DNA of 64,000 nt from Austropuccinia psidii (lineage: Eukaryota; Basidiomycota; Pucciniomycetes; Pucciniales; Sphaerophragmiaceae): positions 3,224,001 through 3,288,000 of the forward strand of contig JALGQZ010000019.1 of the NCBI GenBank assembly GCA_023105745.1. The letters are read 5' to 3'. The notes beneath the pieces are model-generated. The model made no database searches, had not been told where the DNA came from, and saw nothing but the letters and a program-made list of their open reading frames with translations. Every line of letters starts with the position of its first letter. The first letter of the stretch is position 1. A program made the position numbers and the translations under genes. Positions 23,401-35,399 of this stretch are shown here, one piece after another.

Positions 23401-25342
23401 AGAAGGACCAGTTTGTTATATCTCAAGACAAATCAAACCAACAGAAGCCAGATATGGTGCAAGCCAAATGGAGTGCTTATGTTTGGTATGGGCACTTGAG
23501 AAATTACACTATTACCTTGATGGCAGTGTTTTTGAAGTGATAATTGACTGTAATGCAGTAGAATCACTTCTTAACATGAAAACTCCCAACAGACACATGT
23601 TGAGATGGCAAATAGCTATTCAAAAATATAGAGGAAACATGACTATAGTTCATAAAGCAGGAAACATTCACAAGAATGCTGATGGACTTAGTAGATGGGC
23701 TTTAGCCAACACTCCTGATAACCCAGCTTATGTACCTTTGGAAGCTGAACGGCAGATTACAATTGAAGGAATTAAGATAACTGATATTGGGACTGAATTC
23801 TTTGAAGAGGTCAGAGAATCTTATAAACAAGACAAGAATTGCCATATCTTGACTTCTTTATTAGATAAAGACTGCAAGGATACATCTTTAATTAATGAAC
23901 TTGATGAAGTTTGGAAAAATTCCGATTCTGAAGGAAGATTTCACTTGTTTGATGGGATCATTTACCACAGAACAAAACATTCCTGTGTTATGACATTGTG
24001 CATTAGATTACTTATCAATACCATTCTTCATGAATATCATGATAGTATCTACTCTGGACAACTGTCAGAAGACAGAACACTTGAAAAAGTGAAGAACTGT
24101 GCATGGTGGCCATCTTGGAGGAAAGAAACCATTGAATATTGCCATACCTGTGATAGATGCCAAAAAGCAAACAGGAGCACAGGTAAGAAATTTGGATTGA
24201 TGATCCATATTCAAGAACCAAAATCCCCTTGGGAAGTTGTTCACATGGATTGTGTCACAGCACTTCCCCCAAGTGGTGACAAAAGTTATAATGCTTGCTT
24301 AGTCATTGTAGACAGATATAGCAAAACTCCCATATTCTTACCAAGTCATAAAGATGACACTGCTATGGATACAGCTCTTCTTTTATGGAGTAGAGTTATT
24401 TCTAATACAGGATTATTTAAGAATATCATAAGTGACAGAGATCCCAAATTCACATCTGCACTTTGGACCAATCTTCATAGATTGTTTGGGACTAAGTTAT
24501 CATTCTCTACAGCATATCACCCTCAAACAGATGGGCTAGCAGAGAGGATGATTCAGACTTTAAAAGACATGATCAGGAGATTCTGTGCTTATGGATTAGA
24601 ATTCAAAGACTCAGATGGCTTTACCCATGACTGGTGCACTCTGATAACTGCATTAGAATTGGCATACAAGACATCAGTCCATTCTTCCACAGGAAAAACT
24701 CCTGCTATGTTAGAGAAAGGATGGAATCCAAGACTCCCAGCAGACACACTGAGGAAAGACTTGATTGACATTCATCCTACAGCTTCCAGCTTCAAGATAA
24801 TGCTTGATAAATTGAAACATCATGCAAAACAAAGTATGGATGATGCTTTTGATTATGCAAAACAGAAGTGGGACAAGAGTCATAAAGTACCAGACTTCAA
24901 AGTAGGGGACTTAGTTCTAGTTTCAACCTTGAATTTTCATAATATCAAAGGCCCAAAGAAACTTAAAGATTCTTATGTAGGACCTTTTGTTATTGTTGCT
25001 TTACATGGAAACAATGCAGTTCAAGTGGAATTGAGTGGTGAATTGGAAAATAAGCACCCCACCTTTCCAGTCAGCTTGTTAAAACCTTATCAACCAGCTG
25101 ATAAAGAATTGTTTCCTTTAAGAAACCCAACTCCTTTAACTGTACCACCTGTGGAACAGAATGAAGACAAAAAGATAAAGAAAGTCATTAAAGAAAGGAG
25201 ACTTAGGGGTAAAAATCAAAGAGAATATCTTGTCAGATATAGAAATCCAGTACATGAAGATGAATGGATGCCAGAATCAGAAATACCTGACTCAGATAAA
25301 CTCTTAAGAAGATTTAGACATGAAAGAAGGCCACAAGCCTGA
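19913..25342 (+). CDS. gag-pol polyprotein of E3, 5'-truncated but uninterrupted
   Basis: One frame of about 1,810 codons. The first 165 codons overlap the A ORF and are Q/S/R/P-rich. Then: coiled coil (20420-20800); gag core [15 protein letters not shown] (about 20910-21400); CCHC knuckle [14 protein letters not shown] (21486-21527); retropepsin DTG at 21848-21856; RT with YIDD at 22891-22902; RNase H (LYIDACGDG near 23330, DGLSRW near 23690); integrase with CDRCQ, MDCVTA, SDRDPKF, AERMIQ; chromodomain-like YLVRYRN near 25235. The true ATG is lost with the 5' end. In the integrase zinc region the second His is Gln (SGQLSED) and HEC is HEY, so integration function is doubtful. Confidence 0.92.
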   Translation, partial: QRRGVGNLPKPLAGGHELLLTHQELSGSGEDHRTLRRMEPPVLQRQGQKDKELVEEPKSFIHRPEERVGNDSSFGDRSPSGIYQPQTSSRSIQGQAQRTSKETERSQEPSRQGQRQSQLAQTLPTRVQDPQIGAFSRGQCLQYGQNSYGIHSQGAGKDEQDFSKQITDVQKSINLEIGKLESKLKQITLDINDLKKSDKKHSEWHQLTTVTLESIDNTCKRIENQCQAQNNDIGDLSIIDMNDRLKTLEDHVLQIVKNTNQFAIHLAKSVSERQKLKNEIIASVEQIHKNHEPHMPRHSTPLTEEKPSVKESLTPFLGENVISAKDIPKLEEWPTFSGEGEYNHIEFITTIDMLQEDFNIPDEIIVGKLHCLFTKTAKKWYYKMRIDHGRHDWSWWKSEVINKWANNSWRFKMENAFESAIFNSEKDKPLTWFFKQKYRLSALHPDMSDTMINMKILRKCGGELEHAIKSRCVEPCSTEDYINAMEDIITRTRIGKTWIRNPIESEIVSKIPREERRPERPVLKCHKCGSTSHLANTCPKKAKINEVQVIEETQCTEDKEESDQDSAVSEDTPVEDYPIENISAFFEVTEVHTHLPQYSEHCCNLINIQDARMCKTKPARGKGYTAGASCITSVLISDIEAKVNLDTGAFFTCVGKDYLQIILPEWKNHLLPIEGVQFSSASNNMYPLGILDTNIVFPHPAGSVRMKTEIVVMDNCTSQQIILGNDYLNMYGIDINNHKDRYFAIGDNKRQKFAFSNMPKQISVVSSVKDTYKDEFVSKQLFEAQINPSLSPKMRNELIDVLYTYNNAFASDNEPLGAIRGHEIDITLNIDRPYPPLLRRPAYPASPRAREALEKHIQELIQLGVLRKVGHNEEVEVTTPVIIAWHNDKSRMVGDFRALNTYTVPDRYPIPRIQETLTQLSKAKYITSMDALKGFHQNVLMPKARKLLRIITHCGIYEYLRMPFGIKNAPSHCQRMMNTIFPTELSEGWLMIYIDDIIICSDSWSLHLERLARVLHKVAEVNMKISLKKCNFGFEELKALGHVVSGLSLGINKNKVAAVLLKPIPQNKKEMMSFLGFASYYRQHLKDFAILAKSLYRICDQQTVFEMTQERIKAYEKLKKALTEAPLLLMPDWNIPFKLYIDACGDGLGAALHQVQIIDDKPTEGPVCYISRQIKPTEARYGASQMECLCLVWALEKLHYYLDGSVFEVIIDCNAVESLLNMKTPNRHMLRWQIAIQKYRGNMTIVHKAGNIHKNADGLSRWALANTPDNPAYVPLEAERQITIEGIKITDIGTEFFEEVRESYKQDKNCHILTSLLDKDCKDTSLINELDEVWKNSDSEGRFHLFDGIIYHRTKHSCVMTLCIRLLINTILHEYHDSIYSGQLSEDRTLEKVKNCAWWPSWRKETIEYCHTCDRCQKANRSTGKKFGLMIHIQEPKSPWEVVHMDCVTALPPSGDKSYNACLVIVDRYSKTPIFLPSHKDDTAMDTALLLWSRVISNTGLFKNIISDRDPKFTSALWTNLHRLFGTKLSFSTAYHPQTDGLAERMIQTLKDMIRRFCAYGLEFKDSDGFTHDWCTLITALELAYKTSVHSSTGKTPAMLEKGWNPRLPADTLRKDLIDIHPTASSFKIMLDKLKHHAKQSMDDAFDYAKQKWDKSHKVPDFKVGDLVLVSTLNFHNIKGPKKLKDSYVGPFVIVALHGNNAVQVELSGELENKHPTFPVSLLKPYQPADKELFPLRNPTPLTVPPVEQNEDKKIKKVIKERRLRGKNQREYLVRYRNPVHEDEWMPESEIPDSDKLLRRFRHERRPQA

Positions 25343-25464
25343 ATATGTCTATAAATGTGCTTTAAATTACTTGATCTGGATAATGTGAAGAGGTTGGACA
25401 GTGGAAATTAACCCCCTTTGGGGCCTTATTCTTTTATTACTAATAAAATTGTAGTACAAATTTA

Positions 25465-25482
25465 TTTTTTGGTGGGAGGGAA
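25465..25482 (+). other. Polypurine tract of E3
   Basis: TTTTTTGGTGGGAGGGAA precedes the LTR start TGTGAG directly. Confidence 0.75.
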
Positions 25483-27388
25483 TGTGAGCCTTGAGGTATA
25501 TTTTACATACCCAAATAGGCCACAATTATCTTAAAAAGAAATTTTGAATTATGCACAACTCATAAGTCATGCATATATCCAAAATTCATCATTTTCAATT
25601 TCAGAAAAGATGAATAACTTTTTATTAAGTAAGTAAATCCATGGATTTAAGACCAGATTTGGATTCTACACAAAAATTCACCTAGGGTAGCTCCATAGAG
25701 TGAATAAGCTCAATTTAAGTATTTGAGGTGGTAAAATGGAAAATACTTCAATACCACATAAAAAATCCGTGAAAAATTTTGTTTTTCTTGGTTTTTAGCC
25801 AAAATAATGGGAAAGTGAGAAATCCCATGTTACATATACACTAGGAATAGTGTTATTCATGTTTTTAGCACTTAATGTCATGGTATTCTTGCATGGACTT
25901 TTTGTACACCCATAGTGGATATCTCACTTGAAGCTTAAATTACTATTTTGACGTAAAAAATAGGCAAGGGGGACAAAACACATCAAAGAGAGCCAGGGTA
26001 CCCAACTTCTGAGGCCTCAGAGGCATGGATAGCTCCAGAGCATGGATCCATGGCTCATCTTGGCCCAATTGGTAAACCAAAACTCTTTGGGAACTTGGTT
26101 ACCAAGTTACACCTACTGTAATCATATGAAAATAGCAAATAACCTGCTATTTTGACGTGCCAAGGAGGTAATGAGCTACATACACTCCTGTAACCATGTC
26201 AATTACTAATGACTTTCCATGGATAAACCCCAAAAGAGTAATTAAAACCCTTTTTGGGACCCATATTCATTGATTTACCTCATAGCAACCAGCAAAACAC
26301 TGCTATTTGCAATTCTATGTAGAAATGAGGTAAAAACTTCAAAAATTCATTAAAAATACAATTCTTAATGAATCTTTCTGAAACCTTCAGGACTAAAGGG
26401 GAACTGTATTATCTATGGTACAAACAAAAAGAATTACAGTTTTACTAGTAAAATTAAAAGGTTTACTTACAGTCCATTTTTGGTTATTCTACGTGAAACA
26501 CTGAATCTTCAAAAATTCACAGTAATTACAACCTGTGATGAAATTGGCAATAACATTGATAACTTTGAGAAATCAATGATTATTTTAGAATAAAAGAAGA
26601 TTTACAAGTGTTACTCCTTTTATTCTTAACCATATTGGGGTTGGTAGTCACGTAAAAGCATCAAATAAGTAATTATGATAATGTTACGTGACAAATAATG
26701 ATGCAATCAATAAACCAAAAGGGTTTATTGTTTTCTCACTCACTGGTTTTTCAGTTTGCTCCATGGCACGCCTCTGTGAGCTGTTGTTGACTTAAAAGAG
26801 GCCTCCTCTTGCTGTTTTTTCCAAGAATCATCTTATCAATTTATTAAATCATTATTACCAACAAGTAAGTATTAGTTACAGCTATTCTTAAGTGTTTTAA
26901 ATCTTTCAGAATCAACCAGAAAGACGTTAAATAATAGAATCCAACTATATATTGTTGTAATACTGTTTTAAATCCTTTTGATCCCTTAAATCCACAATTC
27001 TATGTCAAATTTCTCTACTTTTATCTATCAATAAGTTCTTTGGAGTATTAGTGAGTCATTTATCTTTAATTCTTAAAGTTTTTCTCTAGTAATAGTTTTC
27101 TTCAAGAATTATCTTTATAATTATTCTTGTAAAAGATAATTATATATTAAATAATTTATTATTTTAATAAAAGAAGTTTTTATTATTAAATTCTTCTTGT
27201 AATTGATTCTTGTAGACAATTACTGCTCACTGTTAAAATCACTAGTAGTGCATAACACGTGAAAGAAATAATTTTATAATTATTTAATTGTGGTTATAAT
27301 AATTTTTTATTATTATATTTCATAAGAACAGACATAGTACTGTTGATTAATAGTAATATTATAATCAGTTTCATAGTCACATCTTACA
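25483..27388 (+). repeat. 3' LTR of E3 (type L3), 1,906 bp
   Basis: Begins TGTGAGCCTTGAGG and ends ATCTTACA. It matches the E7 LTR (50321-52207, opposite strand) over its whole length with scattered differences. No coding sequence seen. Confidence 0.9.
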
Positions 27389-28016
27389 ATTTTTATCAAT
27401 ATTTCATCATAGGTTTTAACCTTGATTATAATTTGTAAAATAAAGTTTATATCTGTGTTCTTACAGTAATTACGCGGTAACTTTATTTTTGGTTCACCAC
27501 TCTATCCTGTATAGTTCAAGAGATATTAGCTATGATCCTTGAATATATGCTTTGACCAAAAAAGTGCATATATTCAGGTTAATTCCTTAAGTATTAGCTT
27601 TGGAAATTAGCTCATTAATTGTTTTATGTGTGAATGTTCATGATCAATCCAATGGTACAATTTATTTCACATGTTATTTTATTGGTTCCTGAAATAAATA
27701 AGGATTCATGGTTTTTATAAGGTATTATTCCTTATAACTCATGAAATATTGACTTTACAGATATGCCATAAAAATGGTATATGTGTATTTTACCATAGGG
27801 AATCCAATGGTATAGCTTATTTCACATGTTGATTCATTGGTTTTTAAGTTAAACCAATTTTTGTACCAATTTATGGTATTTTTGTATTTTTTAAAGTAAT
27901 TATTTTTAATGTATAATTATTCTAAGTAATTTTAGTATAATTATCTTAAAGGTATAACTATTCTGAGTCTTTCTTGTGACCCTATTGGGTATGTGGTCAT
28001 ATCTCAAAGGCTCACA
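27389..28016 (-). repeat. Fragment of an L2-type LTR
   Basis: Aligns to about 10663-11268 of the E2 LTR and ends at the same GGCTCACA terminus. Its left side is cut at the E3 insertion point. Its right end abuts LTR4 sequence CCTGTCAGC, so this L2 had inserted in E4's LTR. Confidence 0.88.
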
Positions 28017-28815
28017 CCTGTCAGCAAGGATTTTGGGGGTCTGGCTCCCCCTTAGAGCTAGAGTTCCTTTCCCCCCCAATTTTAATCTATCCAATTTATT
28101 TTTTCCTTTAATTCCTCATCATGTATTATACTTATAATTTACATATGTAATTCAATTGAATTGTACAGTACAATACAGTAATAATTGACACCTCATATGT
28201 AAATCAAAGTTCACTTATGTAATACATGCGCACATTTTGACATTTCAATTGAATTCAATTGAAAATACTTCAATTCCTCATAACTTCTAAACTAAACACA
28301 ACACCTCAATTTTAACACAAGAATTGATGGTTGACACCACATGTGGTGTGAATTAAATTAGAGTTTTGGGCATTTTCAACTTTTGTATTGAAAATACTAA
28401 AAACTTAATTTAAGCTTATTTAGAGTTGAGTTACAAAAATTTCATCCAGAGGTGACCCCACTTTATTTTTTATGAAGAATCCGATGGTGTGATAATTTAT
28501 TCATGTTTATTTATTGGATAAAAAGCTATAATATATTTTATATAAATTCTTACCAAAAATATTTTAATTTCACAATTTTTATTAAAAATTCATTTTTACT
28601 TGATTTTTACAAGTAAAAATATAATTTCATAATTTTAAATTTTATTGTAATTTTATTTTTAAATTATAATTAAATTTTGATTTTTATATATAAATTTGTA
28701 TTTATATTTCAATTTTTATTTTTATAATATAAATAAATTTATTTTATTACTATTTGTATCTTAATTTATCTTTTGTGGTCTTTTGGGTATATAAAAATAC
28801 CTCTAAGGCTCACAT
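28017..28815 (-). repeat. Truncated 3' LTR of E4 (type L4)
   Basis: Matches 33080-33875 almost base for base. The outer 1,030 bp of the LTR are missing at the junction with the L2 fragment. Confidence 0.9.
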
Positions 28816-28833
28816 TCCCTCCCCCTAAAAAAA
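28816..28833 (-). other. Polypurine tract of E4
   Basis: Minus-strand TTTTTTTAGGGGGAGGGAA-like run abutting the LTR start TGTGAG. Confidence 0.65.
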
Positions 28834-28859
28834 GAATATTACTTTGTAATATTGTCATT

Positions 28860-29260
28860 CTAGTGTTCCTGAACCTTCTGAGAGGTTTAGTAGCTTCAGG
28901 TATGTCTTTTTTTCTTGTTATGTCTTCAGAAAAATGTCATGAGAAGGGGCAGTCATGGCATTCTTTTAGTACAAGATTGATTAATGACTTGTCCACAACT
29001 GTCATGACACATGTGTGCTTGTGTCTTGTGATAAATTATACCATCCAGTAGGTGAAATATTCCCTCATCATAAGATCCTTTACATACTTCATCAAAGGCA
29101 TGTATTAGAGAGTTGTCTTTACAGTTTTTGTTCACTAATTGGCATAATATGCTACAATTCTTATCTTGAATGTAAGTACTTCTGACCTCTTCAAAGGAGG
29201 TGGTGTTGAAGTCTGTAACACTTATTCCTTCTATTGGGATTTGGTTTTCATAAGTTGTGC
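28860..29260 (-). pseudogene. Residual pol pieces of E4 (RNase H-integrase linker fused to chromodomain end)
   Basis: Minus strand reads PIEGISVTD, then DKNCSIL, KNCKDNSL, FHLLDGIIYHK and ECHD with stops and shifts, then HFSED joined within a few residues to DIPEATKPLRRFRN. In intact relatives the SED and DIP blocks are separated by the whole integrase catalytic domain, so a large in-element deletion fused them. A second fusion joins the gag-protease linker (SKSQDAQLM) to ENQIPIEGI, removing protease, RT and RNase H. Confidence 0.82.
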
Positions 29261-31575
29261 ATCTTGAGATTTTGATAAATCAAGTTGACCATTGCTCAAT
29301 TGTGGCAAGTGGGAATAAGATTCCATGATGTCAAAAGTGGCATTGATATTTTCTATATCTTTTGAAGATTCAGAAAATATGGATGATGTATCATCTGAAT
29401 TGTCTTCAATTATGTCTTCTTTTTCAACATCTGGTTCCTTTTCAATATTTATGTCATTGATTTTCCCCCTTATTGGACATTTATTAGCTAAATGGGTGGT
29501 GCTTTGGCAAATATGGCACTTTTTGACTGTATCTGCAGGTTTATACCTAACATTATTAGAATTTTATTTGGGGTTTTTGTCCACAGAATCATTCCAAGGT
29601 GTATTAAACCTTGTTTCAAGATTCCCCCTACTAGAACCAATTTTGGTTCTGGTGGTTACTTCTTCTAATATATTGATAATATCCTCTGCTGAAGATTGTT
29701 CAGTAGTCCTGCTTTTGACAGCATGCTCTAAGTCACCTCCACATTGTCTCAGAATCTTCCTATGGATCATAAATTATGACATGTCTGGATATAATGCTGT
29801 TAATCTGTCCTTTTGTTGGCAAAACCATGGTAAAGCTCTGTCTTTATCAGGATTAAGTTTGGCAGATTCAAAGGCTGTTTCAACTTTAAACCTCCAAGCA
29901 TCATTTGCCCATTTGTTGATGATTTGGGTTTTCCACCAAGTCCAACTCTGGTGTCCATGTGCTTGCCTTATTTTGATGTACCATCTGTGAGATGATTTGG
30001 TAAACAAGGTGTTAAATCTTTCTGTTACCAATCTGTCTGGTAATTCAAAATCCTCTTTGATCATATCAATTCCTCCAATGAATTCCATATGGTCATACTC
30101 TCCTTCACCACTGAAGTGAGGCCATTCTTTAATCTTTGGAGCTTCTTTCAAGAGTGCTTGGCCCATTGATGGTTCCAAGTTATGAAAGGAAGTAGAAAAT
30201 TCATCTTTTAACTGTGAATTTTCAATATCTAATACTTGTGGATTAGGAATTCTTGCTCCCTCATTTTGGTTCAGAGGTGTAGACATTCTTGGCAAGGTGT
30301 TTAGCATTTGTTCAATATCATTCATTTTACTGTTGTTACACCTTTGTGAATTCCTTAATTCATGTTGTAAGCTTTGTATAGAGTCTATGAAGTTCTTTTT
30401 ATGATCATCCTCTTTATATGTAAGCTCATTCCATAATTCTGTTTGTTTAGTATTATCAGATATAACTTCATTTAACTTTATTGTTAATTTTGATATTTCC
30501 TCTCTTGAGGTATCAAAATGCTTTTTCAAGGCAATTGTATTTGTCTTTACTTCAGCAATTGATTTTGAAATATCATCAAGAGCTTTTTTATTATCTTCTT
30601 TGAGAGTGTTTATGGCTTGTTTTATTCTTGTTTCAATTATTTCATCAATATTGAATTTAGAATATTTGTCTGTTAATTCTTTAATAATGGCAGATTGTTC
30701 ATTTATCTTAATGCCAAAAGAATTATAATTATTGGAAGCTTTTATTGTTCTTAAAACTCTTTCAAAGCATTTAAGTGTATCATTTATTTGGCTCAGACTC
30801 AAGTTATTTGTTTTGAGATTGTCACAAATTGATGTATTTTTATCAGAAAGATGACTTTTTACATCAGAAATAGCTTTATACAACTCTGGAATACAATTGA
30901 AAGTATCAGAAATCATTTTTGATAATTTAATCTGGCTTCCTCCTTCTTCTGTAATTCCATCATGGTTCTGGCCATCTGAAATACATTTTCCATGTCATCC
31001 TGTTGAATCTTTGGGATTCTGTAGCCCTGGCTGTAAGGGTTTGGGGCTGGTGCCTTCCCTTTGCCCTTGTTTGGAGTTTGTGGCTGCTTTTTCACGTTGG
31101 AATTGCTGCTGCTGGCCACTGGGGCTGTTTTTGGCACTGGTTTGGGTGGTGGAGGGTTGTTTCTCCTCCATTCTAGTGTCAACAGCATCATGTTTTTCTT
31201 CTCCATCAATGGATGCCATCCATTGAGCAATTTGCAAGTATTGGGATGGACAAGGAATTTTCTCACAGTCAGGTAATAATTCATGCAATTCTTCCACAGG
31301 TCTGCAAGGATCTGGTACTCCTTGAACTGAAGTGCATTGTTGTATGCACTGTGGCTGGCTTTGTATATGTCCACAGAGGCTTGTTGTGGCGGTGTCAGCT
31401 CTTTTTGAAGGTAAAATGGTATTATCAGCTTCAGAATGACCCATTTTAGTTGTTTGGAAGTCATTAACTGAGCCTTTTCCTCTGTACCTGATTGGCCTCT
31501 GCCATAATCACGTCTATTACCTTTCTGGGAGCTGCTTGAGGGGTTATAGCTGGCTCCTGACCTGGTTGAAGGCAT
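29261..31575 (-). pseudogene. gag of E4
   Basis: The ATG at 31575-31573 (MPSTRSGASYN) lies inside predicted intron 2 of the A gene. The gag frame resumes as a long open stretch down to 29774: coiled-coil-rich (ISKSIAEVKT, ELTDKYSK) then the gag core WPHFSGEGEYDHMEFI near 30100. After a frame break near 29770 come more gag, a CCHC knuckle CHICQSTTHLANKC near 29500, and an acidic linker to about 29261. The N-terminal frame (30995-31444) has a stop near 30995. An ATG overlapping the A-gene stop (ATGA near 30915) could allow reinitiation. It could at most supply Gag. Confidence 0.78.
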
Positions 31576-31824
31576 AATTATGGTTAAAAAAGGCTTAAAA
31601 TAGTAATTTTACGTCAAAAAACTTACTATTGGCCAAATCTTTGGCTTTCGGAAGAGTATTACTTATTTCCAAGTTGACTAATTCAGAAGAAATTGGCTCT
31701 GGTTGAATATTCTGAGTCACAATAATAGTACTATTATGATCAGAATTAACAGTACTGGCAGGGATAATGCTGGTTACTGTTGAAGCTGTTTCAATGTTTT
31801 CTTGTCTTACCACGTTGTAAGACA
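30913..31824 (-). CDS. A ORF of E4 (spliced accessory gene), open under predicted splicing
   Basis: Predicted exons are 31824-31627 (starts TG, completing a splice-built ATG; SYNVVRQENIE), 31561-31488, and 31428-30913. Intron 2 has a consensus GTAAGT donor (31626-31621) and an ACCAG acceptor. Intron 3 (31487-31429) is a weaker GTACAG...GAAG choice and its phase differs from E2 and E7. The last exon holds QASVDIY, LWKNCMNYY, NGWHPL, APVASSS, YRIPKIQQDDMENVFQMART and ends NYQK. Alternatively translation starts at ATG 31575 and an indel put that frame in register with A. Function unknown. Confidence 0.45.
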
Positions 31825-31826
31825 CT

Positions 31827-32049
31827 AAAATTAATGAAAAAACAATTAATTAAGTAAAAAAAAGAATATTTCCAAAAAGAAATGAAAATATAAGCCGCAC
31901 TTATAATATGAAAAAAAATTATTTTTTATGGATTTTTTTTGATTATAAGTACTTTTTATATGTTTTTAAATTTTTCAATATAAGAAAAAAGATTTAAAAA
32001 GAGTAAAAAAAATACGTCACAGGTAAAATATCACGGCTGGGCCCCCAAA
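31827..32049 (-). other. E4 leader with PBS-like site
   Basis: TTTGGGGGCCCAGCCGTG (minus strand, 32049-32032) follows the LTR end. The rest is AT-rich and ends at the acceptor TTTTAG before TG (31826-31823). No certain donor: A-then-GTACTT and A-then-GTGCGG are candidates. Nothing coding. Confidence 0.5.
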
Positions 32050-33875
32050 TGTAAGGTGTGGATATGAAACTTTGACTAAAAATCAAGTACTTTTCCTGTC
32101 CTCAAAATTTGTATAAGGTAAAAATCAATTAAAAATAGTAAGAAATATTATTTTTAAGATAAAACACGCCTATTTTATTGTTTATAACTTGATTAGTATA
32201 AAAAAATAATATTATAAAAATTTATTGTTTTACCAACAATAAAAATTTATCCAAAAATACTCTACAAGAGATATTTTAAGGCTACAAAAGAAATTTCTTC
32301 AAGAGCAATTTCAATTGGAATTAATTTAGCAAAGAACTGCAAGAAATTAATTAAAGAACAAAGTATTTAAAAAGAACATTAAAGAGAAAACATGGCCAAA
32401 AGTGACCAGAGTGAATTTGGAAACAAAGTGACAAAGTTAACAGTGATGAAAGATGCTTTAATTCACTTTTGGGGTGGTTCAGGGGTAAAAATGATTATAA
32501 GAGTTACAAAAAATGATTATAATGATTTTTTCACGTGGTTTAAAGGTTCAAAATGATTTTAAAAAGGTGGTTGAAATCTTTTATTGATTGGTTTAACAGT
32601 GTTCAAGCTAATTAATAAAAGGAAAAGATTCTAACATGAAGAGAAAAGTGGGGCAAAGAAGACATTCTTTTATAGTGATCAATTTTCTTACTCCAAAAGT
32701 AAGATTTACTCTTGTCAGTCGTGAAAAACATTCTGGCAACAGAAAGGCCAATTATGGCATCATTGAACCCTGGTTTGGACCAAAAAAGGGCTGGTTTAAT
32801 CCATTTTTAGCCATTTTAGACCGTTAAATCAGCCATTACTACAGCAATACCTGGTCTAGAGCCTTCAAAACACGTCAGAATGTGTGTAAGAGGCATAGAA
32901 GCCAGTTAAAACTGTTTTTGCTAAGTTCGTTTTATCTTAAGGGTAGTTTTACCCTCTTGGCAACAGCTAAAACTACCCCAGTTGGTATCAAAACCTCATC
33001 ATCAATTGAGTTCACAGACCCTGTAACTCAATTCCAGGCCAAAAGTGATGAACGTTTGCATGAATTTTGACAGCCCACGCCTGTCAGCAAGGATTTTGGG
33101 GGTCTGGCTCCCCCTTAGAGCTAGAGTTCCTTTTCCCCCCCAATTTTAATCTTTCCAATTTATTTTTTCCTTTAATTCCTCATCATGTATTATACTTATA
33201 ATTTACATATGTAATTCAATTGAATTGTACAGTACAATACAGTAATAATTGACACCTCATATGTAAATCAAAGTTCACTTATGTAATACATGCGCACATT
33301 TTGACATTTCAATTGAATTCAATTGAAAATACTTCAATTCCTCATAACTTCTAAACTAAACACAACACCTCAATTTTAACACAAAAATTGATGGTTAACA
33401 CCACATTTGGTGTGAATTAAATTAGAGTTTTGGGCATTTTCAACTTTTGTATTGAAAATACTAAAAACTTAATTTAAGCTTATTTAGAGTTGAGTTACAA
33501 AAATTTCATCCAGAGGTGACCCCACTTTATTTTTTATGAGGAATCCAATGGTGTGATAATTTCTTGTTTATTTATTGGATAAAAAGCTATAATATATTTT
33601 ATTTAAATTTTTACCAAAAATATTTTAATTTCACAATTTTTATTAAAAATTCATTTTTACTTGATTTTTACAAGTAAAAATATAATTTCATAATTTTAAA
33701 TTTTATTGTAATTTTATTTTTAAATTATAATTAAATTTTGATTTTTAAATATAAATTTGTATTTATATTTCAATTTTTATTTTTATAATATAAATAAATT
33801 TATTTTATTTATATTTGTATCTTAATTTATCTTTTGTGGTCTTTTGGGTATATAAAAATACCTCTAAGGCTCACA
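32050..33875 (-). repeat. 5' LTR of E4 (type L4), 1,826 bp
   Basis: On the minus strand it begins TGTGAGCCTTAGAGG and ends ACCTTACA. Two small + frames inside (32636-32827, 32882-33070) look fortuitous. On the minus strand it holds ACCCCCAAAA, partly complementary to its own PBS. Confidence 0.88.
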
Positions 33876-33984
33876 TAAAAGGTAATGATATTTAGAAATT
33901 TTTTCAGATTTATTTATCAAAATAGTTTGAGGGCAGGTTTATTGGGTTTTGGATGGTAATTTTGGGTAAGAACTTGGGTATTCC

Positions 33985-34305
33985 TCTTTGATCAGGCAGG
34001 AGGTCACTGCCTAGTGATGATTGTGTTTTGGTGAAGGAAAATGGTGATTTTGGTTGCTAAGGAATGATTTTCCTCTTTGATAAGGCAGGAGGTCACTGCC
34101 TATTGATTTATGGTTTTCTTTGCTTAATTCTTCCCATAGCATCCTAAAATTGGTCAATTGGCCATGGTGGGGGTGATTGATATTTTTTTTTGTTTTGTAA
34201 GTTTTTTTATTTTTTATTTTATTTTATATATATATATATTTTTGAGAAAAACTTGGTTGAAGAATTTCTTCTTTGTTAAGGCAGGAAGTCACTTCCCTCT
34301 GAGAG
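33985..34305 (-). repeat. Three copies of a hairpin-forming motif in E6
   Basis: AGGCAGGAGGTCACTGCCT occurs at about 33993 and 34082; a degraded copy (AAGGCAGGAAGTCACTTCC) is near 34277. Each is preceded by TTCYTCTTTG. AGGCAG and CTGCCT are inverted arms in the first two. The copies lie in the non-coding part past the last ORF. Confidence 0.7.
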
Positions 34306-34492
34306 AAAAATGAAATAAAAAAGAAACTAATGATACATTTAATGGATGATACTGATACATTGTTAGAGAAAAAATTCTTGATTTTGTTGATTTTATTTAG
34401 AGTTGAACTCCCCCAAGTGGGAAAGGTGACTGTCTGTTGAGTAACCTGGCGAAAATAAGGTCTTTGAGGCCTTCCACAAAGGCATTTCTTTC

Positions 34493-35182
34493 TTAAATTT
34501 CTGGTTCTGATGGAAGTTCTGACCACCATAAGTCTTCATCAATTAATATACATCCATCTCCAACCCATTTCAATTTTCCAGTTTGGTTTGTTGATCCATT
34601 CAATCCAAGGTACCACTGGGCCCAAATTTGATTGAAGTAAAGTCCTCTTCTTGGTAGTGTGACCATTTCAAATATTTCATCCCAAAATTTGTTTTCATGG
34701 TTACCTTTAATTCCCTCTTCAGTTAATAAATCTAAGAATTGGATATTGTTCAAGTTTGCTCCTGGAAGGTGACATAAGTATTTATCTTCCCATAAATTTT
34801 CTTGAGCTTCATCCCCATAAATGTCTTCAAAGGTGATGTATTGCAGGTAAATGTAATTGTATTCATTTTCTAAGATGGATTCTGTTTCATCCTCTTCATT
34901 GGGAGGTTGCTGGATAAATTCAGGGTTTTTGAGTTGCCATTCATAAGGTTCTTCTTGGTTGTTCAATGATCTGTCCAAGAAGTTGATATGGTGTGTGTCT
35001 TTTAAATTTTTGTCTCTTTCTTCCATAATTCTGAGGTCCTTTTCAATTTCTTTTATAATTTCTTCATCTGAGAGCTCATGATGTTCACTAAATCTGACTT
35101 TCTTCTTTTTTGGGTTTAGGTTTGAAAGGATTTCCATGTATTTTCTCATTTCCATCCACCAAAATTTGGAATGTTTCTTCAT
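34493..35182 (-). pseudogene. Acidic ORF downstream of the E6 protease
   Basis: A 229-codon open frame, very acidic (SEHHELSDEEIIKEIEKDL, NEEDETESILENEYNY), with a Trp-rich end (NQIWAQWYLGLNG, DEDLWWSELP). Family not recognised. It sits where RT would be expected after the protease. A short overlapping frame to 34224 is probably its decayed tail. The link to upstream codons (35088-35348) needs a frame change, so it is likely broken. Confidence 0.55.
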
Positions 35183-35399
35183 TATTGTTAATTGGCTTGT
35201 AACTTATGTTGGGTAATTCATCTTCAGAGGTTGAGTCTTCAAGTTGTCTTTTGAGATTGCTTGGCCATTTGTTATTTTGTAAATCTTGGCCAATGTAATC
35301 ACCTTTTGGAGATATGGATAACTGTTGGGTCTTCTGGGGTGATTTCATTATGGTATTGTCTCTTTTTGCATCTTGATACTTCTTCCCTGGGTTATTTCT

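Larger units (their letters stand above)
19913..27388 (+). mobile_element. E3: Ty3/gypsy element, 5' end missing, gag-pol otherwise open
   Basis: Starts inside gag at AKEEEW (compare 59810 in E7), keeps full gag-pol, polypurine tract and 3' LTR. Its right flank (ATTTTTATCAATATTTC) is the interior of an L2 LTR, so E3 had inserted into an L2 copy. The left half of that L2 and E3's own 5' LTR are gone, replaced by the E2 LTR. Confidence 0.9.
28017..33875 (-). mobile_element. E4: deletion derivative of a Ty3/gypsy element, gag retained
   Basis: Minus-strand order: 5' LTR (33875-32050), PBS-like site, leader, A ORF and gag (31824 to about 29300), short pol remnants (about 29255-28860), polypurine tract, truncated 3' LTR (28815-28017). 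Protease, RT and RNase H are removed by one deletion; integrase from the zinc domain to the chromodomain by another. The right flank TAAAA opens E6 sequence, so E4 had inserted into E6. Confidence 0.88.

Noticed and set aside
32636..33070. Two 62-63-codon + frames in the E4 LTR
   Set aside because: Inside an LTR, no conserved motif, and sequence matched only by other LTR copies.
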